From positions 1-53,893 of the forward strand of contig BBXU01001727.1 of NCBI GenBank assembly GCA_001598975.1: DNA of 53,893 bases, in the 5' to 3' direction. Shown in pieces: positions 1 to 24,593 of this stretch. How positions within the stretch are numbered: position 1 is the stretch's first letter; each line of letters begins with the position of its first letter. Both the position numbers and the translations under genes were made by a program. The notes under the pieces are model-generated. The model worked only from the letters and a program-made list of their open reading frames with translations. It did no database searches and had not been told where the DNA came from. The DNA comes from Parachlorella kessleri (taxonomy: Eukaryota; Chlorophyta; Trebouxiophyceae; Chlorellales; Chlorellaceae).

Positions 1-245
1 TGCTAATAAAAGTGGACCGGATGTCAGGATTGGCATTCTCGACTAGACAGCCGTGATGTTGACCTCGCATCAAGCCCCAGCCTGCTGGCTTTGCGAAGTA
101 CGCTGCACTGCCCCGCCCTTTGTATGCCCAACCTGTTGGTTCAGCTGCCTGTCTATTTGTCGCTGATGGCACGATTACCACTTGCTGTCGATGCGAATGC
201 CTAACTGCTTGGCTGAGCTGCTACTATCCTCTCGAATGAACTTAC

Positions 246-2000
246 ATGGAAAGGCTGCGCTGTGGGCACCCTGCTGTGGGTGAAGCATCAGTGCATCCCA
301 ACCCAGGTCATGAAATGTATTGACCTGGAGACACACAGATGCAAGATGTCAAAGTGGTTCTCAAAGGCAGGTGTGAACACTCAGCACAGCGCAACGACCA
401 GCCACGGGTACCAAGCCATAGTCATTTACCATGTCCCGCTCGACGGGCTGATGCACCCATCTGCCGTCTGTGTTTTGGTAGGACCAAGGGGCTGCCTGGT
501 AAGGGTGGGCGTTGGTATCATGGAAAGCGAGTAATGTCGAGTTTGTTATTAGCCCTGCCCTTAGCAGGGACTGGTACCTGCACAAGCACAAGTGTGGCTG
601 CCCCTCATGGCAAACCTCTCCATGCGCGCATCTCTTAGTAAGTGCCCATGTCCACTCCGACACATATGACACACATGACTTGTGCAGACAGCTCCCTCTC
701 CACACTGCCCTCCAAATCTGCTTGATATGCTGCCTCCACCGCTACCTTTCCAACATGGATCGCCCGGTATCGGCCATCAGCCTGGTCCAACGACTACTTA
801 CATACTGAGCTGTGCGTCTAGCACGTGCGCATCGAAAAATATCAAGTCCAAGGGCTTGCTGTCCACATCAGCCACCGTCAGCAGGGCTGCATTCTTCATG
901 ATAGGCTTGTGCCGTGTGCTGTCCACAACAGGGACAGGGTTGATGTCCACCTGCAAGCGCCAGCCCAGGACAACGTGCATCAGGGCAGCTGTGTTGTCCG
1001 TCTTCTTTTTGTAAGTTGGTAGGGCCGGCTGCAAGCTGGGCCGCAGCGGATCAACTGGTTAGGTGATGCTGAAAGGCTTGGACATCCGGCCACCCGTGGT
1101 CTCTCGTTGGCTTATACCTCCTTATCACCCAACCTGCAGCCTACCTCAACAAAAGCTTTGGGGAGAGCCGCCTGCTTAGGTGATATCAAATACGAGGCTG
1201 CGGTAACCAGGAAGGTATATCCAGTCCCAACGCACCGTGTACACGACACCACTTGTAGGTTCGAGAGCCTTCAGGAAGTTGGTAGCAGAGTAGCCAGCCA
1301 GGCCGCCAACCTCCAGGACTCGTGACATGCGCATGCCACGCACCAAAGCGTAGAGAAATAGGGCTTCATCATCCTGGCAAAGAGGAGAAGCAGCAGGACA
1401 AGAGTCATGCCAACGGACACTGCTGCCGGTATCACAGAATGGCAGGGGCTAGCCTTGCCTACATGGAAGTTCCAAGCAACGGCAGTATTCAAGAAGTACG
1501 AAGAGGGACCAGGAGCACCTCACAATGGGCGAACCCAACAGCCAATAAACAGAGCAGGCCGCAATGCTCCGTGAAGGCAGTGCTGGCAAGTGTGCTGAGC
1601 AGGGCAGCACTGCCTTGGGCACACGGCGACAAAACTGCAAAATTGGCCGTCCTTACCTGCACCGGCCCCAGGACATCCTGAGCAGGAGGCTGTGAAAGGT
1701 GTGAGAGATCATACTTTCCTCCCCTGTCACACCGTGCTGCATGCTCCTGAAAGCACTTCGGGGGTAGAGTGCAGTGGCAGGGAGGGCACAAGGTACCCTC
1801 ACTGCTCATTAAGCCTCTGACGTTAGCCAGCTCGCGCCGCAAGGCTGACATTTCTTCTTGGAAGGCCGTGGTGGCTCCTGTGAATGATCCAGCGCTATGT
1901 CTTGAACTCCCCAGCACATAACCAAGCACAAACAGCAAGAATGGTGGACCAAGCCGGGCCGCCTTCTGGTACCCAGGGAGGGGCCTCCTGCGCCATAACA
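246..2000 (-). CDS. Membrane-anchored class I SAM-dependent methyltransferase (partial model)
   Basis: I placed minus-strand exons at about 2000-1657, 1373-1236, 950-802, 577-430 and 324-246; the phases agree at every junction. The first exon encodes a hydrophobic segment (PPFLLFVLGYVLG), then a short coiled coil and a Cys-rich stretch, which suggests a type II membrane protein. The catalytic part has the SAM-binding loop (VLEVGGLAGYSATNFL), the VVYTVDINPV strand with an acidic residue, PLDLIFFDAHVLDAQ, and LLAFHDTNAHPY. This order resembles Methyltransf_24-type Rossmann methyltransferases. The substrate is not evident; a sugar or small metabolite in the secretory pathway is an inference. The extreme N-terminus and the final exon, which should lie in 1-245, are unresolved. 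The gene is divergent from the epimerase gene that starts about 370 bases away. Confidence 0.72.
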
Positions 2001-2369
2001 GGGGGTTCTTTAGGTTGGCAGTGTGCCTTCAGCGTGCCTGCAACTGCATGACTGTCTGTATTAGCTACCTCTGACGCTCTTTCATATATGTCAGCTCGGA
2101 AGTCACACAGGAGATCCCACCCATGACACCCGATCCGTATGTGCTCCAACCAGCCAGCAGGTGTGACTTAATTGCATATGGTCAAGGTAGATCAGACCAG
2201 ATAGGTTTCAAAGCTTGTGGTGGCACGCAGCAGGGCTGCAGAGCAAGCCCGCCAGCCACGATGTATCCGCTGGGCGGCGTATACGTCCGGCACCGTACGC
2301 CGTGCAACTTGCAACCGGAGGCCCTTCCTGGGCGAAACTGCATAATTAGTCGAAATAGATAGCTTACCG
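2001..2369. promoter_or_regulatory. Divergent intergenic region between methyltransferase and epimerase genes
   Basis: About 370 bases separate the minus-strand methyltransferase from the plus-strand epimerase. The region must hold both 5' ends and promoters, and possibly a short first exon of the methyltransferase. I see no clear TATA box and no coding exon I can support. Confidence 0.35.
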
Positions 2370-5300
2370 ATGAAAGGACGTGGTCGGTCACCAGCGCTGT
2401 ACTTGTCGCACCACCGCTGGCGGCTTGTTGCGCTGTGTGCACTAGCAGTCTCGCTAGCACGTTATGAGGCATTTTGTCGTCCTTCATGTCTCTCGGATGT
2501 CGAGTCCCTAGCAACCGTCAAGTCGCTGCAAGGGACGTGCAATTATGAGGGGTACAGGAAAACCCCTCAACCTGTTGAGGATGGAGAGCTGGTCTTGGTC
2601 ACAGGAGGTGCAGGTAAGTAGTTGTGAGATAGTTTGTATATGATGTGAGCCCTAGTTCACTCAAATAAGGATGCAGCGTCCCACCCACCTCCAACAGCTT
2701 ATACCTGCTCCATCGCCTTCAGCCAAGGGCAGATGTCGTTAATCTTACCTATCCAAGCTCACTTGGGTAGGGGGATCCCTGCACCCATGCAGGGTTCCTA
2801 GGCAGCCACTTGGTCGAGTATCTTCTACAGCTGGGCTACAGAGTCCGAGTCATTGACAACCTTTCCACAGGTAGGCGTCTCACAACAGCAGTGGGATGGC
2901 ACCGTATCGATCACACGCGTTTACCTGATCTTTGGTGGTTTGCTCACATGGTGGCGACATGTCAGACCACCTTGGGTGCACGGCAGTTCGTCTGTTATCC
3001 TGGCAGCTCTACCAGGTTCATTCAATGGCTGTGGTTAGGCGCAAGTAAGGCATGTGTTCGTGCTGTGCTCAGTGTGCTGTGGCCCCCATGTTGATTTGAC
3101 CCTTGCCAGACTGGTGCAGGCGACCCAGCATACCTCAACGGCACAGATAAGAAATTGGAGTTCCTTTTTGGAGACGTTGAGCGGCACCAGGATGTCAAGC
3201 AGGCCTTACGGGGGGAGGTGAAAGGCGTCTTTCACCTTGCGGCCGATGGCATGCATGGGTCACAGTGCGGCCTCCTGCCACTGCTGGTAGACCGTGGGAG
3301 GCAGGTGGCATCCAATGACCCAGGCCAAGCGTGCCTTGCAACCAACGTGGATGGCACCCGGAAGCTGCTCCAGACTGCCGTACAGACAGGCACAGTGACG
3401 AAGGTGGTGTACTCCTCCTCTGCCGCTATCTACGGCAGCCTGGCCTGGAATGCTTCGCATGCCACCGGCCTCCATCGCAGTGGACAAAAGCCGCAGCCAA
3501 GCACCCCTTATGCCAGCTCGAAGCTCATGGGTGAAATGCTCATGGAGGAGTTTAGCAGGAGATCTGCTTTGCCCACGGCGTCTCTCCGGTTTGGTACTAT
3601 ATACGGCCCGCGCCAGCATTTGGAAGGCCTCTACGAAATCCCTTTGGACCGTTTTGCTGGACCGCTAGCACTGGTAAGTTTGGGTACCGTGCTCAACAGC
3701 TAGGATGCAAGGCTTCGTATGTGCCAGCGTGGTAAGTCGGTGTGACACCCTGCACCGTATGGGTTGAGGCAGGTGCCTGCGGGCAGTGCAAACTACCAGT
3801 GATGGGCTGGGAGGAGACAGGCTGAATGCAGAAGCACATTGAGCAGGCGGAAGGGAAACCCTCCACAGCTGTTCGCCAATCCTTCGTGTTGCAGGGCGAG
3901 GCTTTACACATGGAGAACAGTGGCGGAGAGGCACAGGATTACATCCATGTTGCGGACGCTGTGCGCGCTCTGGTACTTGCTTTCCAGCAAGAAGATGAGA
4001 GTCTCACATTAGACATTGGCAGTGGGTGAGAAAACTTAGCCTGGGATGCCCGACGCCCTCCTTCATGTTCTGTCAGGGCACATGCTACATACTGCCGTAC
4101 TGTCCCATATGCGGGCAAGTCATGCCTCAACAGCTGCCAATCAATAAGCCTGACTAGCTTGACCTACTGTGTTGAGAGCCATCTCGGTGCGCTACTCTCT
4201 CAACTACAAGAGTCCTTCACAGGGGTTGCACGCTCCCGTTGCAGTGCAGCCGGCGGTGCGTGCCTTGCTGCTAGAGAAATTGGTTTCTGGCCCGAGGTAG
4301 ATTTTGCAGAAGCCATGCCAGTCGAGGTGAGAAGGGATGCCCAGCATTTAGCCCCTCCTAGGCTGTGGTGAGTTACACGGATGACAGCAAAACCTAGCCC
4401 GTATTGTCACTATCATTACCCAGCATTATCGTGCGAAGTTATATTGTGAGAAGTTTTGCTGCAGGTGAAGCGCGGTCAGGGTGATGTCACCGGGGCTGGC
4501 TCGCATAGGCCAGTGCTGGATGTTGAAATGGTGATAGCTAGAGGCACCGGCGAGGACCTATTTTGGCTGGAAGACCCTCGCCTACCCCTTATGCGGCATG
4601 TAAGTCGAGCAGACCAAGTGAGTTTGCGTGGCTGTGTTGTGGTCTGAGCTGTTGCCGGTCACTTTTGTCATACAAGAAAGTATGTACATGTAACTGTGCA
4701 TACAGGTCATTTACTCGCGGGATTTCCATGGGGACCATGCCTTCCCAGCTAATATGGGTGGTGAGGCAATCCCATACCTTTTGCACATCATACGACACTA
4801 CGAGAACTTGCCATCAGTAGTTATTTTCAGCCAGGTGAGAGCATCCAAGCAGGCCACAGTCCGTGTGACACACTGGCAGGGATCTTTGCCTCCTGAAGAT
4901 TCATACTTGTGCTGGCAAAAGCCTCTTAAGGTCTTGCATGGCTGCAGATGCGATAGCTTGGCAGAATTCATCTTTGAATGCGTCGAGTCGCTCCCGGTAA
5001 ACCCGCGAGCCCAACAATATCCGTATGTAACATCATGCTGCCCTTGCAGGGGGAGCCTCGTTCACACCTGGCCAATGACTCTCGTGTGGCGGCTGATCGG
5101 CTGCCATGCCTGGTGCAGCTGGCCTTGGAACAAAAACCCAAGTACGCTGGTGAGTTACCGAGGTGGTGCGCTTGTGCAGTAGGTAGGCTTTATGTTATTG
5201 CTGCCTTCTTGTTGACAGGTGATGCCACTACCTGCATTTTGCTGTGCCCAGTCCATCCAGTTCCACATGCAGCTCCCATCCCCTGGTCCTGAGTAGTATA

Positions 5301-5731
5301 TACATTTGAGCAGTCAGGCCCTCCACACTTGTGTTTGCGCAGGTTGGGGCCCAAGAGCGGTGGAGAAGAACTTCAGCAATTTTGCCGTTGGCCTCTACGC
5401 AGACAAGATGCTTGCTGCCTTGGGGGTGCATCGGAGAGAGCCCAACGTCCTTGTGTTCAATGCCATTTTTGCCACCACGCGCGAGGCCATCCATGCGCAC
5501 CCTAAGGAGTGGTGGGTGCTGGTGTGGGAGCACCTGACTAATGGCTACAAGTTCCCAGAGTCGCATGCCGCCGGCGAGCAGTGGCAGCGCACCAGGAACC
5601 CGCATGGGGGAGAGCACTTGCTTGAAAGGTATTGGCACGTGTTTTTGGACCCGCATGATGAGTGGGAGGCTAATTGGGACTTTATAAACCAGCGGTGCCC
5701 TGGAGGGGTGGACTTTGGGGTGGTCCCCTAG
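2370..5731 (+). CDS. NAD-dependent sugar epimerase/dehydratase fused to a DUF3431-like domain
   Basis: Exons: 2370-2613, 2793-2870, 3120-3673, 3832-4025, 4245-4326, 4465-4599, 4706-4834, a stretch ending at 4996, 5050-5149 and 5343-5731. The N-terminus has a signal anchor (WRLVALCALAVSLA). An extended SDR domain follows, with the NAD loop TGGAGFLG at residues 78-85, a serine-rich VYSSSAAIYG segment and the catalytic YASSK around residue 238. After about residue 380 the protein continues in frame into a DUF3431-like region. Its signs are VIARGTGEDLFWL, GGEAIPYLLHIIRHYENLP, VVIFSQ and a Trp-rich C-terminus. The likely role is nucleotide-sugar or glycan metabolism in the Golgi. The piece between 4834 and 4996 is ambiguous: one option is an intron with a weak acceptor at 4930, the other is read-through. 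That gives about 656 or 688 residues. The stop is TAG. Confidence 0.8.
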
Positions 5732-6523
5732 TAGCATGGTGCTTCACTAGCAGGTCAAGCGGTCTCGACAGGGGGTCGCGCGTGACAGCTGCCCTTGTAG
5801 CCTTGATTTGCGCTTCTCCGCAATGGTGCACTTCCTGATTGGGTTGCTAAACTCCCGCTGGAGTTGTGAGCAGCCAGGATTGCCTTTGGCTGACTATAGT
5901 GCTTTGGCGGCCTGTGCCTATTTGACATCAGCACGCACGCATCTTGCTAAGAGTACTGCACTGCCGGCCAGGGGACTAAGCAGGCTTAGGATCCACTTGA
6001 AGGAGAGAACACTGATTCATGCATTTGGCGGCAGGGTCTCGGTGTCTTGCATACTCTAAGTATGTCACCTAAGGACTTGGGTTGCCCGTGCACAGCATGC
6101 ATGGGTTCCCATACAAGCAAATGCAACCCCTCTTCTACCCTGCCCCCCAAGTCAAGCGGCACACTTGGTAACTTGCCATTGTGCAACAGAGGGCATTGCT
6201 GACGAGAGAAGGAAGGGAAGTACTTATACACATAACCTGAAAAGTGGTCTGCCACAAGTAATCCTCCTCTGTAGCACTTCAATACGAGAGGTGCTGAGAT
6301 CCCGTGTTTCTCTGTGTGGGTTTGTGGGGGGGGGATTTGTCACCTTATGTAATTTGATGCACTGAGCAACCTGGACTACACTTAGCTTAGTATACACCCG
6401 TTGTACATATAGGGAGCACACACTAGAAGGGTGTCTCAGGGAAGCTGACGGAATGTCTTGATGACATGGGCTTCTGGCTGTGGAACTAGTGGTGCTTTCA
6501 CCGACGACAATTAGTCACCGGCT
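5732..6523. other. Intergenic, 3' UTR of epimerase and 5' flank of helicase gene
   Basis: No coding exon could be supported. A TGTAA pentamer, the chlorophyte polyadenylation signal, occurs near 6348 but is over 600 bases past the stop, so its assignment is weak. A short G run lies at about 6326-6334. Confidence 0.4.
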
Positions 6524-18727
<12,204 letters not shown>

Positions 18728-19498
18728 CCAGCTACCTTGCTAGGCTATCTAGTTGGGTGCGGCCAGTAGGGTGAGAGTACCGGCGGCGTGCATAGGTGCA
18801 GGTTGTTGGGCAGGCGGCCTAGTAGCTGCCACAAGTGTTGCTTGCGTGAGTGAGAAAGTGGAGGGCAGCAAGCTAGGGAAGGATTGTTAAGGGTAGGCGC
18901 TGGTGCGAGGGCAGCTAGACTTGTCCCCTTGGGTTGTAACCCTTGACTGGGTTTGGGTATTCACATGGCAGGGATGTGAGGGGCAGTCAGGCAAGCCCTC
19001 TTGAATTGCACCGTTGCCCAGTCCGCACTGGGATTTACTAGGTGGCCTGCGGAGAAATCTCTAGTTGGACCTCTGATAGAGTTAGTCATGTGGGTCGAAC
19101 AGTTGCTTCTGTCACAGTTTGGTTGCACTGCATCCTCCTTGTTCTGCGCAACCTTGGAATCTTGCTCGTGGGCCATGTCGTGGGCGCACACACTTTCATG
19201 CTGTGGTGTCGTGGAGCTGCAAGGCCAGGGCTGTTACCACGAAGTTTGCCATCTTGTAAAAGATCAAACCATGCCGTTTTGTCAGAGGATGGAATGCTGC
19301 CTTCACCGACCGTTGCGGGAATGTGACTGGGTTAAATAGGCGCGCACACGCGCGTGTCCGGCTATGTCCGGAGGAACTGGGATCGCCATTGACAATATTC
19401 CAACCTTTTTACTGGTGCTGTATGTCGGTTTGATAGTGGGCGCGGTGGTTCCGCTATCTATTCTCAGTAGTCATGGCCTGGCAGGGGCCGCTATCAGC
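18728..19498. other. Helicase 3' UTR and flank, upstream region of LRR gene A
   Basis: No gene is supported here. An ATG at 19364, in frame with LRR gene A, would add 45 residues with another hydrophobic stretch, but I prefer the downstream start. The region otherwise holds the helicase 3' UTR and the promoter of gene A. Confidence 0.5.
18935..18939 (+). terminator. Candidate TGTAA polyadenylation signal of DHX16
   Basis: TGTAA, the usual chlorophyte polyadenylation pentamer, occurs 208 bases after the TAG stop, a typical 3' UTR distance. One pentamer alone is weak evidence. Confidence 0.4.
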
Positions 19499-22400
19499 AT
19501 GAAAGGGCGTTGGGTAGTTGGACTTGCAGTGCTGTTGATTTTCTTCCCGAATGTGGCTACACCAGCTGACCTTGGACCACAGGCCATCGTTTTGCCACCG
19601 CCCATGACAGATGGCCTGAAGCGAGACAGTGAGTACTCCGCTGAGTGCTTTCTCTCCTCTGCGTGGTGTCCATCAAGAATTAAAACCGATTCCGTGCTGG
19701 CCTGGTGCAGGGGCAGCCTTGCAGGCCCTCCGGGCCACCATAAATCGCAACGGGTTTGGCAAGTCGCGCATCCAGTCTGGGTGGAGCACCAGCACCACCG
19801 CCAACCCTTGTTACCCAGTTTGGCCGCACATACTGTGCGCTGCCTACCGGGTTGTGAGCATGTAAGCTGAGCTAGGCACCTGGGCACTGCTTGCCGCGCT
19901 GCCGCTCCTCCCTTTGCCTGCCTGCCCCTGCCCTGCGTGCCCTCCGCATACCAGCCCAGGCCTTGGCAAGTCTTGACAAGGGCCTGGGTGCTGCAGAAAG
20001 CTGGGCAACATGGGCATCAGGGCCTCACAGCTGCCACCCCAGTTGGCGGATATGGACAAGCTTTCATGGCTGGACTTGTCAGGCAACGGGTGAGCGCGGC
20101 GCTGGGCACATATTGTCATTGTATTATGCATGTACCTGTGGGGTAAAGCGCGTGTATGTTGACAACTCCGCGAGCAGGGACCAGCTACTGCTTGGCGAGC
20201 CAAGGCGAAGGACCAGCAGTGGATGCTATTATCAGCGGCGCTCGCGGCAGGCGCTTCACAATGGCTGGCCGCAATGTGTGAAATGTGGGCCCCAGCCAGA
20301 CAGCAGCTCTCGGGCATAAGCTACAGATGCTTGTACTAGGGGCCGGTAGCTGAGCCACCTGGCCGGCAATACTACAGCCTTCCTACTCCTTGCCCCCTTC
20401 CTGCTGCTGCAGGTTTTCAGGGACGCTGCCGGAGTACTGGGGCACCCGGCTGTCGTTTGTCAGCCTCCAGTGCCTCAACCTGCAAGACAACTCCCTGGCT
20501 GGGACGCTCCCCAGGTGGAACCAGCGAGGCGCCTGGCCGATGCTTACACTGCTGAACCTCCAGGGCAACAACTTCTATGGTGAGCTTGCCTTGCGCAGGC
20601 TGCATGCTTTGCAGCGGCGGCCACCGAGGCAGCAGACCCTGAAGGTTGACTTCCTCAAAGAAAGATGTGTGTCGCTCCCAGCTGCCAGCTTGTGGACAGG
20701 CTTAGGCCTGGCTTTCTTGCAGACAACCGACCGTAACTCGCATGACGCACGCGCTTGGCACTTTGCAAGGCTCCTTCGGTTGCTGCCATGCAACGAGCAA
20801 CTGCACTGCTTGCATGCACAGCCCTCCAGCCTGTCGTGTGCAGAGCAGGCCAGGCTAGGTGACCCAGCCTCAGCGCTCTTTCGACCCGACTTTCTTGCCT
20901 GCAGGGCCCCTCCCTACTTCATGGGCGGGCCCAAACACCCCCCTCCGCAAGCTGATCACCCTGGACCTGAGCTTTAATTTCCTGGGGCGGGATGGCAGCA
21001 TTAGCAGCAACAAGTACCTGCCGCTGCCACAAGGGGACAGCGATTGGGGCACGGCCTCTGCGGCGGCCTCGGGGAACCCCTTCCCCAGCCTAAAAACCCT
21101 CGACTTGTCGGAAAACTGCTTCAATGGTGAGTGCGTGCAGGCAGTGTTGGCGGGGGGCTAGCTGGTTGTAAGTGTGGGCGCTGTGGGAGTTCCAGGCGAC
21201 TGGCATTGGTTGGATCAAGGAGCGGTCCTCAAGTGCAGCATGCGATTCCCTGGTTGTTGTTGTCCCTTGGCGTTTGGCCAACTCTGATGCAATGGCAGGC
21301 AGCAAAGCCAGCCTGACATCGGAAATGGTGCTGCCAAAGGCAGTGTCCTGTGTGGCGTGTCCCTGCCTGCCCTTCAGCATTGCTGACTTGCACAGTGGTA
21401 GAACCTCCGACAGCAGCTGCCCTGTCTGCAGGCTCGCTGCCGGCAAAATGGGGTGCCCAGTACGCCTTTAGCATGCTCCAGACGCTTGACTTGCGGTACA
21501 ACCGCTTCACAGGTGCGCAGTACGGATGATGACATTGGGCAGGTGGTCTGTATTGCTGCTACCGGCCAGCAGTGTATATGAGATACTCAATATGAGAAGG
21601 TGTGGCGTTGAGCCCCTTCCGAAGCGGGCGAGACATAAGAGCTAGTTGCTGGCACTTTGTCGATACGGGTGCAGGTCCGCTGCTGCTGCTATGGCTCTCA
21701 TCCCATGCCACGCATCCCATTTGTCAGCGGGTATGCAGATGCTGTCCGTATGAAGCCTGTCCGGTGCGTTTTTGAGCATACATCGGCGCACTTCCAGTCC
21801 CTCCCCAGTCTGCCTACTCGCCGGTGCAGGGTTGCTGCCAGACTCATGGGGAAACGGGAAGGCCTTCCCCAAGCTGCTGAACCTTTACCTGTCGGGCAAT
21901 GACCTGGGAGACCTTGACTCTCCGGGAGGTCTGCCTCTTACCTGGACCAGCGTTAAAGTGCCGCGGTCCTTCCCGGCCCTCCAAAAGATGATGCTGTACC
22001 CCGGGAACGACTTCCTCTGCACCTGGGGGAACGGGCAGACCCAGTACAGTGAGTCCTTAGCACTGTCAGTGAGCAGTGTGCCTGGGGGACATCGCGTTGC
22101 CTAACTAGTTACCACGAAAGCATGAGGCAGGACTGCAGGGATGCTATTGGTTCGGTGCATGGTTTGCCCCTCCTGGGTATTATTGCGCTGCATGATCCTC
22201 CGCTTGGTCGTGCCGCATTGTTGAGCAGGCCGGTAAGCTCGCTCCACCACATGTTCCCCGATTGCCAAATGCTAACAGCATAATGGTGGAGTGTGCAAAA
22301 ACCGCACTTAAGTTTGGCCTGCCGCTCGCTTCCCCACCTTGCCCTACAGAGGCCCGCTACTCTGTTGTGGACGACAGCGGGGTGGAGTATGGGCAAGCAG

Positions 22401-22756
22401 CACGCAACATGCAGCTGTGTCCGGAACCCCCCGACGACAACCCACCTACGTCGCCTTCCCTCACCAAGCCGGCCAGCGTATTGGTGCTGAGTTGGAAGGC
22501 ACCCGCCACCTATGCTGGATTCTTTTGCGGCTTTCAGGCGTCACTCACATCTGGCGGCAGCACACTGCTACCGGCGACGAATTATGTGGTGCGGCCAGAG
22601 CAGCAGGCGCCATTGACGTATAACTCGGCAGCAAAAACCTACTCTGTAGCTAGCACGCTGGTACCTGCAACGGGCGCCACATATACAATGCATGTCTCGA
22701 CACTCTACTGTGATGGGTACACGTCTTCAGAGGTTATTGATGATTTGACATTGTAG
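19499..22756 (+). CDS. Secreted LRR protein with C-terminal Fn3-like domain (paralog A)
   Basis: Exons: 19499-19628, 19711-19861, 19997-20089, 20413-20579, 20905-21126, 21432-21512, 21830-22048, 22350-22756. This gives 489 residues with all phases closed. I chose the ATG at 19499 because it gives a normal signal peptide (MKGRWVVGLAVLLIFF). The N-cap has NPCYPVWPHILC, the two-Cys plant LRRNT pattern. LRR units follow: WLDLSGNGFSGTLP, LNLQDNSLAGTLP, LDLSFNFLG, LDLSENCFNGSLP, LDLRYNRFTGLLP and LYLSGNDLG. The C-terminal 110 residues form a predicted beta-sandwich (VLVLSWKAPATYAG and YTMHVSTLYCDGY). The N-cap intron found in B, C and D is absent here, and an extra LRR exon is present. It probably acts in the extracellular matrix; the ligand is unknown. 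It is the most divergent of the four. Confidence 0.85.
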
Positions 22757-24593
22757 TGGGCAGGTGCAGAAGTCGCGTTTTGACTCTTGCTTGTGTTGCC
22801 GGCGGGTTTTCATGGACCGCCGTCTTTTGTGTCCCTTCGTTGTAGCAGCTGCAGCGCAGCATTGTAGGTCAGTGTAGTCTTTAATGTGACGTTGTCGGCA
22901 AACAGTCGTCTGGTTTCCTTGCCTTGGACTGGGTCCTCCAATGGTGCTCTACGGGGCAAGTACAGCTTTGACTAGTAGGGCTTTGACTACAGCTCAGCGA
23001 CTCTGCTAATTGGTGCGCATGGGGGCGTGCAGCCTGGACGTGCATCATCATGTCCTAGGTACCGCAGACACAGCTGGCATGTTTTTAGCCCCTGGTGTTG
23101 TCTGCACGAGGTGTATGGCGAACTCGGCTTTATTGGGAACACTGTTGGCACGCATAGCACTGCATGGTAAAGCTGATGCGCCTATTCCAGCATGACCCAA
23201 CCCCTGAGTTGCACTGACAGCGTCAACACTCAAGCACCAGCTATTCCTGCTCTTATCCAGCACCGGCAGCAGCTCTGATATGGTGCACCACGTGGGAAGG
23301 TTGACAGTGCTAGCGTCCGAGCCACAGTACAACCTTGCCTGTTTGTGCAGATCTGACAGTGACACGGATGTACTACTTTTATACCAGGGCACAGCTGGAT
23401 AGGTGGTGTGTTAGGGTCTCTCATGTATAACAAGTGACCAAGCGATAAGTGAGCCGTCCGGACAAGCGCGCTCAGGGCACATGCGTACGAGTGCGTCGCT
23501 CGTGATCCGTAGTCAACTCAAGGGTCACAGCCGCAACGGTGCTGAGCAGAACCCAGCCGGTGCGCTCCGGTGTGTACGATCGTGTCGCCTCCGGTCCTTA
23601 CACCGCAGCGTCACGCCCCTAGGGGCCCCTCAAGGGTGCCCAAAGGTGGCCACCGCGGTGGAGTGGACTAGACTAGGTGGACCAACCATCTAAGCGCACG
23701 TGAAAGCGGCTAGATGGCCATGCGTCTGTGTTCTGTGTACGAGTTTCGTACGAACTGCTTGAAGTTTTGTAGAGAGCGGTCCAAAGGAACGCTCTTAGAC
23801 CCAAGGTATCTACTCAAAATGTAATAAGGTGACTGGAACTGGGACCGTGACAATGATATACACGAACATCTGATAACCAGGGTTGTCAGTCCCGCCAGAG
23901 CTGGCCAGCAGTAACATACATGATGCTTTACAGACGGAAGCACGAGGGATCTTTGTTAAGCAGAGTCTTGTGATGTCTTTTGCGGATTCCATGCCCAGCC
24001 TGCTAACCCAGCCAGGACATCCTCATGTGGGCATCTGCACATACAACCTGGAGATGGCCAGCCTTGGCCGGAAGAGAACCTCACAGTAACTCAGCAGTAT
24101 CTTCTGGCTCCTAACCAAAACATTTGTGTTATTAGAGCTGTCTGTCAGTGCTGAGACCCCAGCCCAACTTGACCACAGTGAAGGTTGGGGGTAGTTGATT
24201 CCCAAGTTTGTATGGGTTCACAGCTCTTTTAGCCCAGCCTTTAGTGCCAGCTCTGGACGTGTCAAGGCACCCGCCCAGGAGAGCTGAGCACTAGTCATCT
24301 TGTCAGCGGTATGATCATGGTGTGCCGAGCTTGCGGAGCCACTACACCAAACCATCCCCAAAAGCTCTTCGCACTTGCAACATGATAAAAGCTGTGGGGG
24401 CTCCTTTGAAGAAGTATTCCTTGGTGCGACTAGGGACGCAGGCGGGCGACCCGCTGGCGGACATTTGCCCCAGGGATGCACCCCCGGGGTACTCCGGTCG
24501 ATGGCACACTCGGTACGATGCCCGTAGCGTGGCCTGCCTTCTGGCTCCCCAGGAATGAAAGTAACCCATGTGTAAGCCACGAGACTGAACTGG
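22757..24593. other. Intergenic between LRR genes A and B
   Basis: No supported gene. There is a perfect 12-bp palindrome CCACCGCGGTGG at 23650-23661, next to a GGACTAGACTAGG run at about 23666-23678. Short open frames on both strands show no recognisable domain. The last 200 bases should be the promoter of gene B. Confidence 0.45.

Noticed and set aside
19364..19498. Upstream ATG for LRR gene A
   Set aside because: It is in frame but would place two hydrophobic segments before the LRRs; the ATG at 19499 gives a standard signal peptide like the paralogs.
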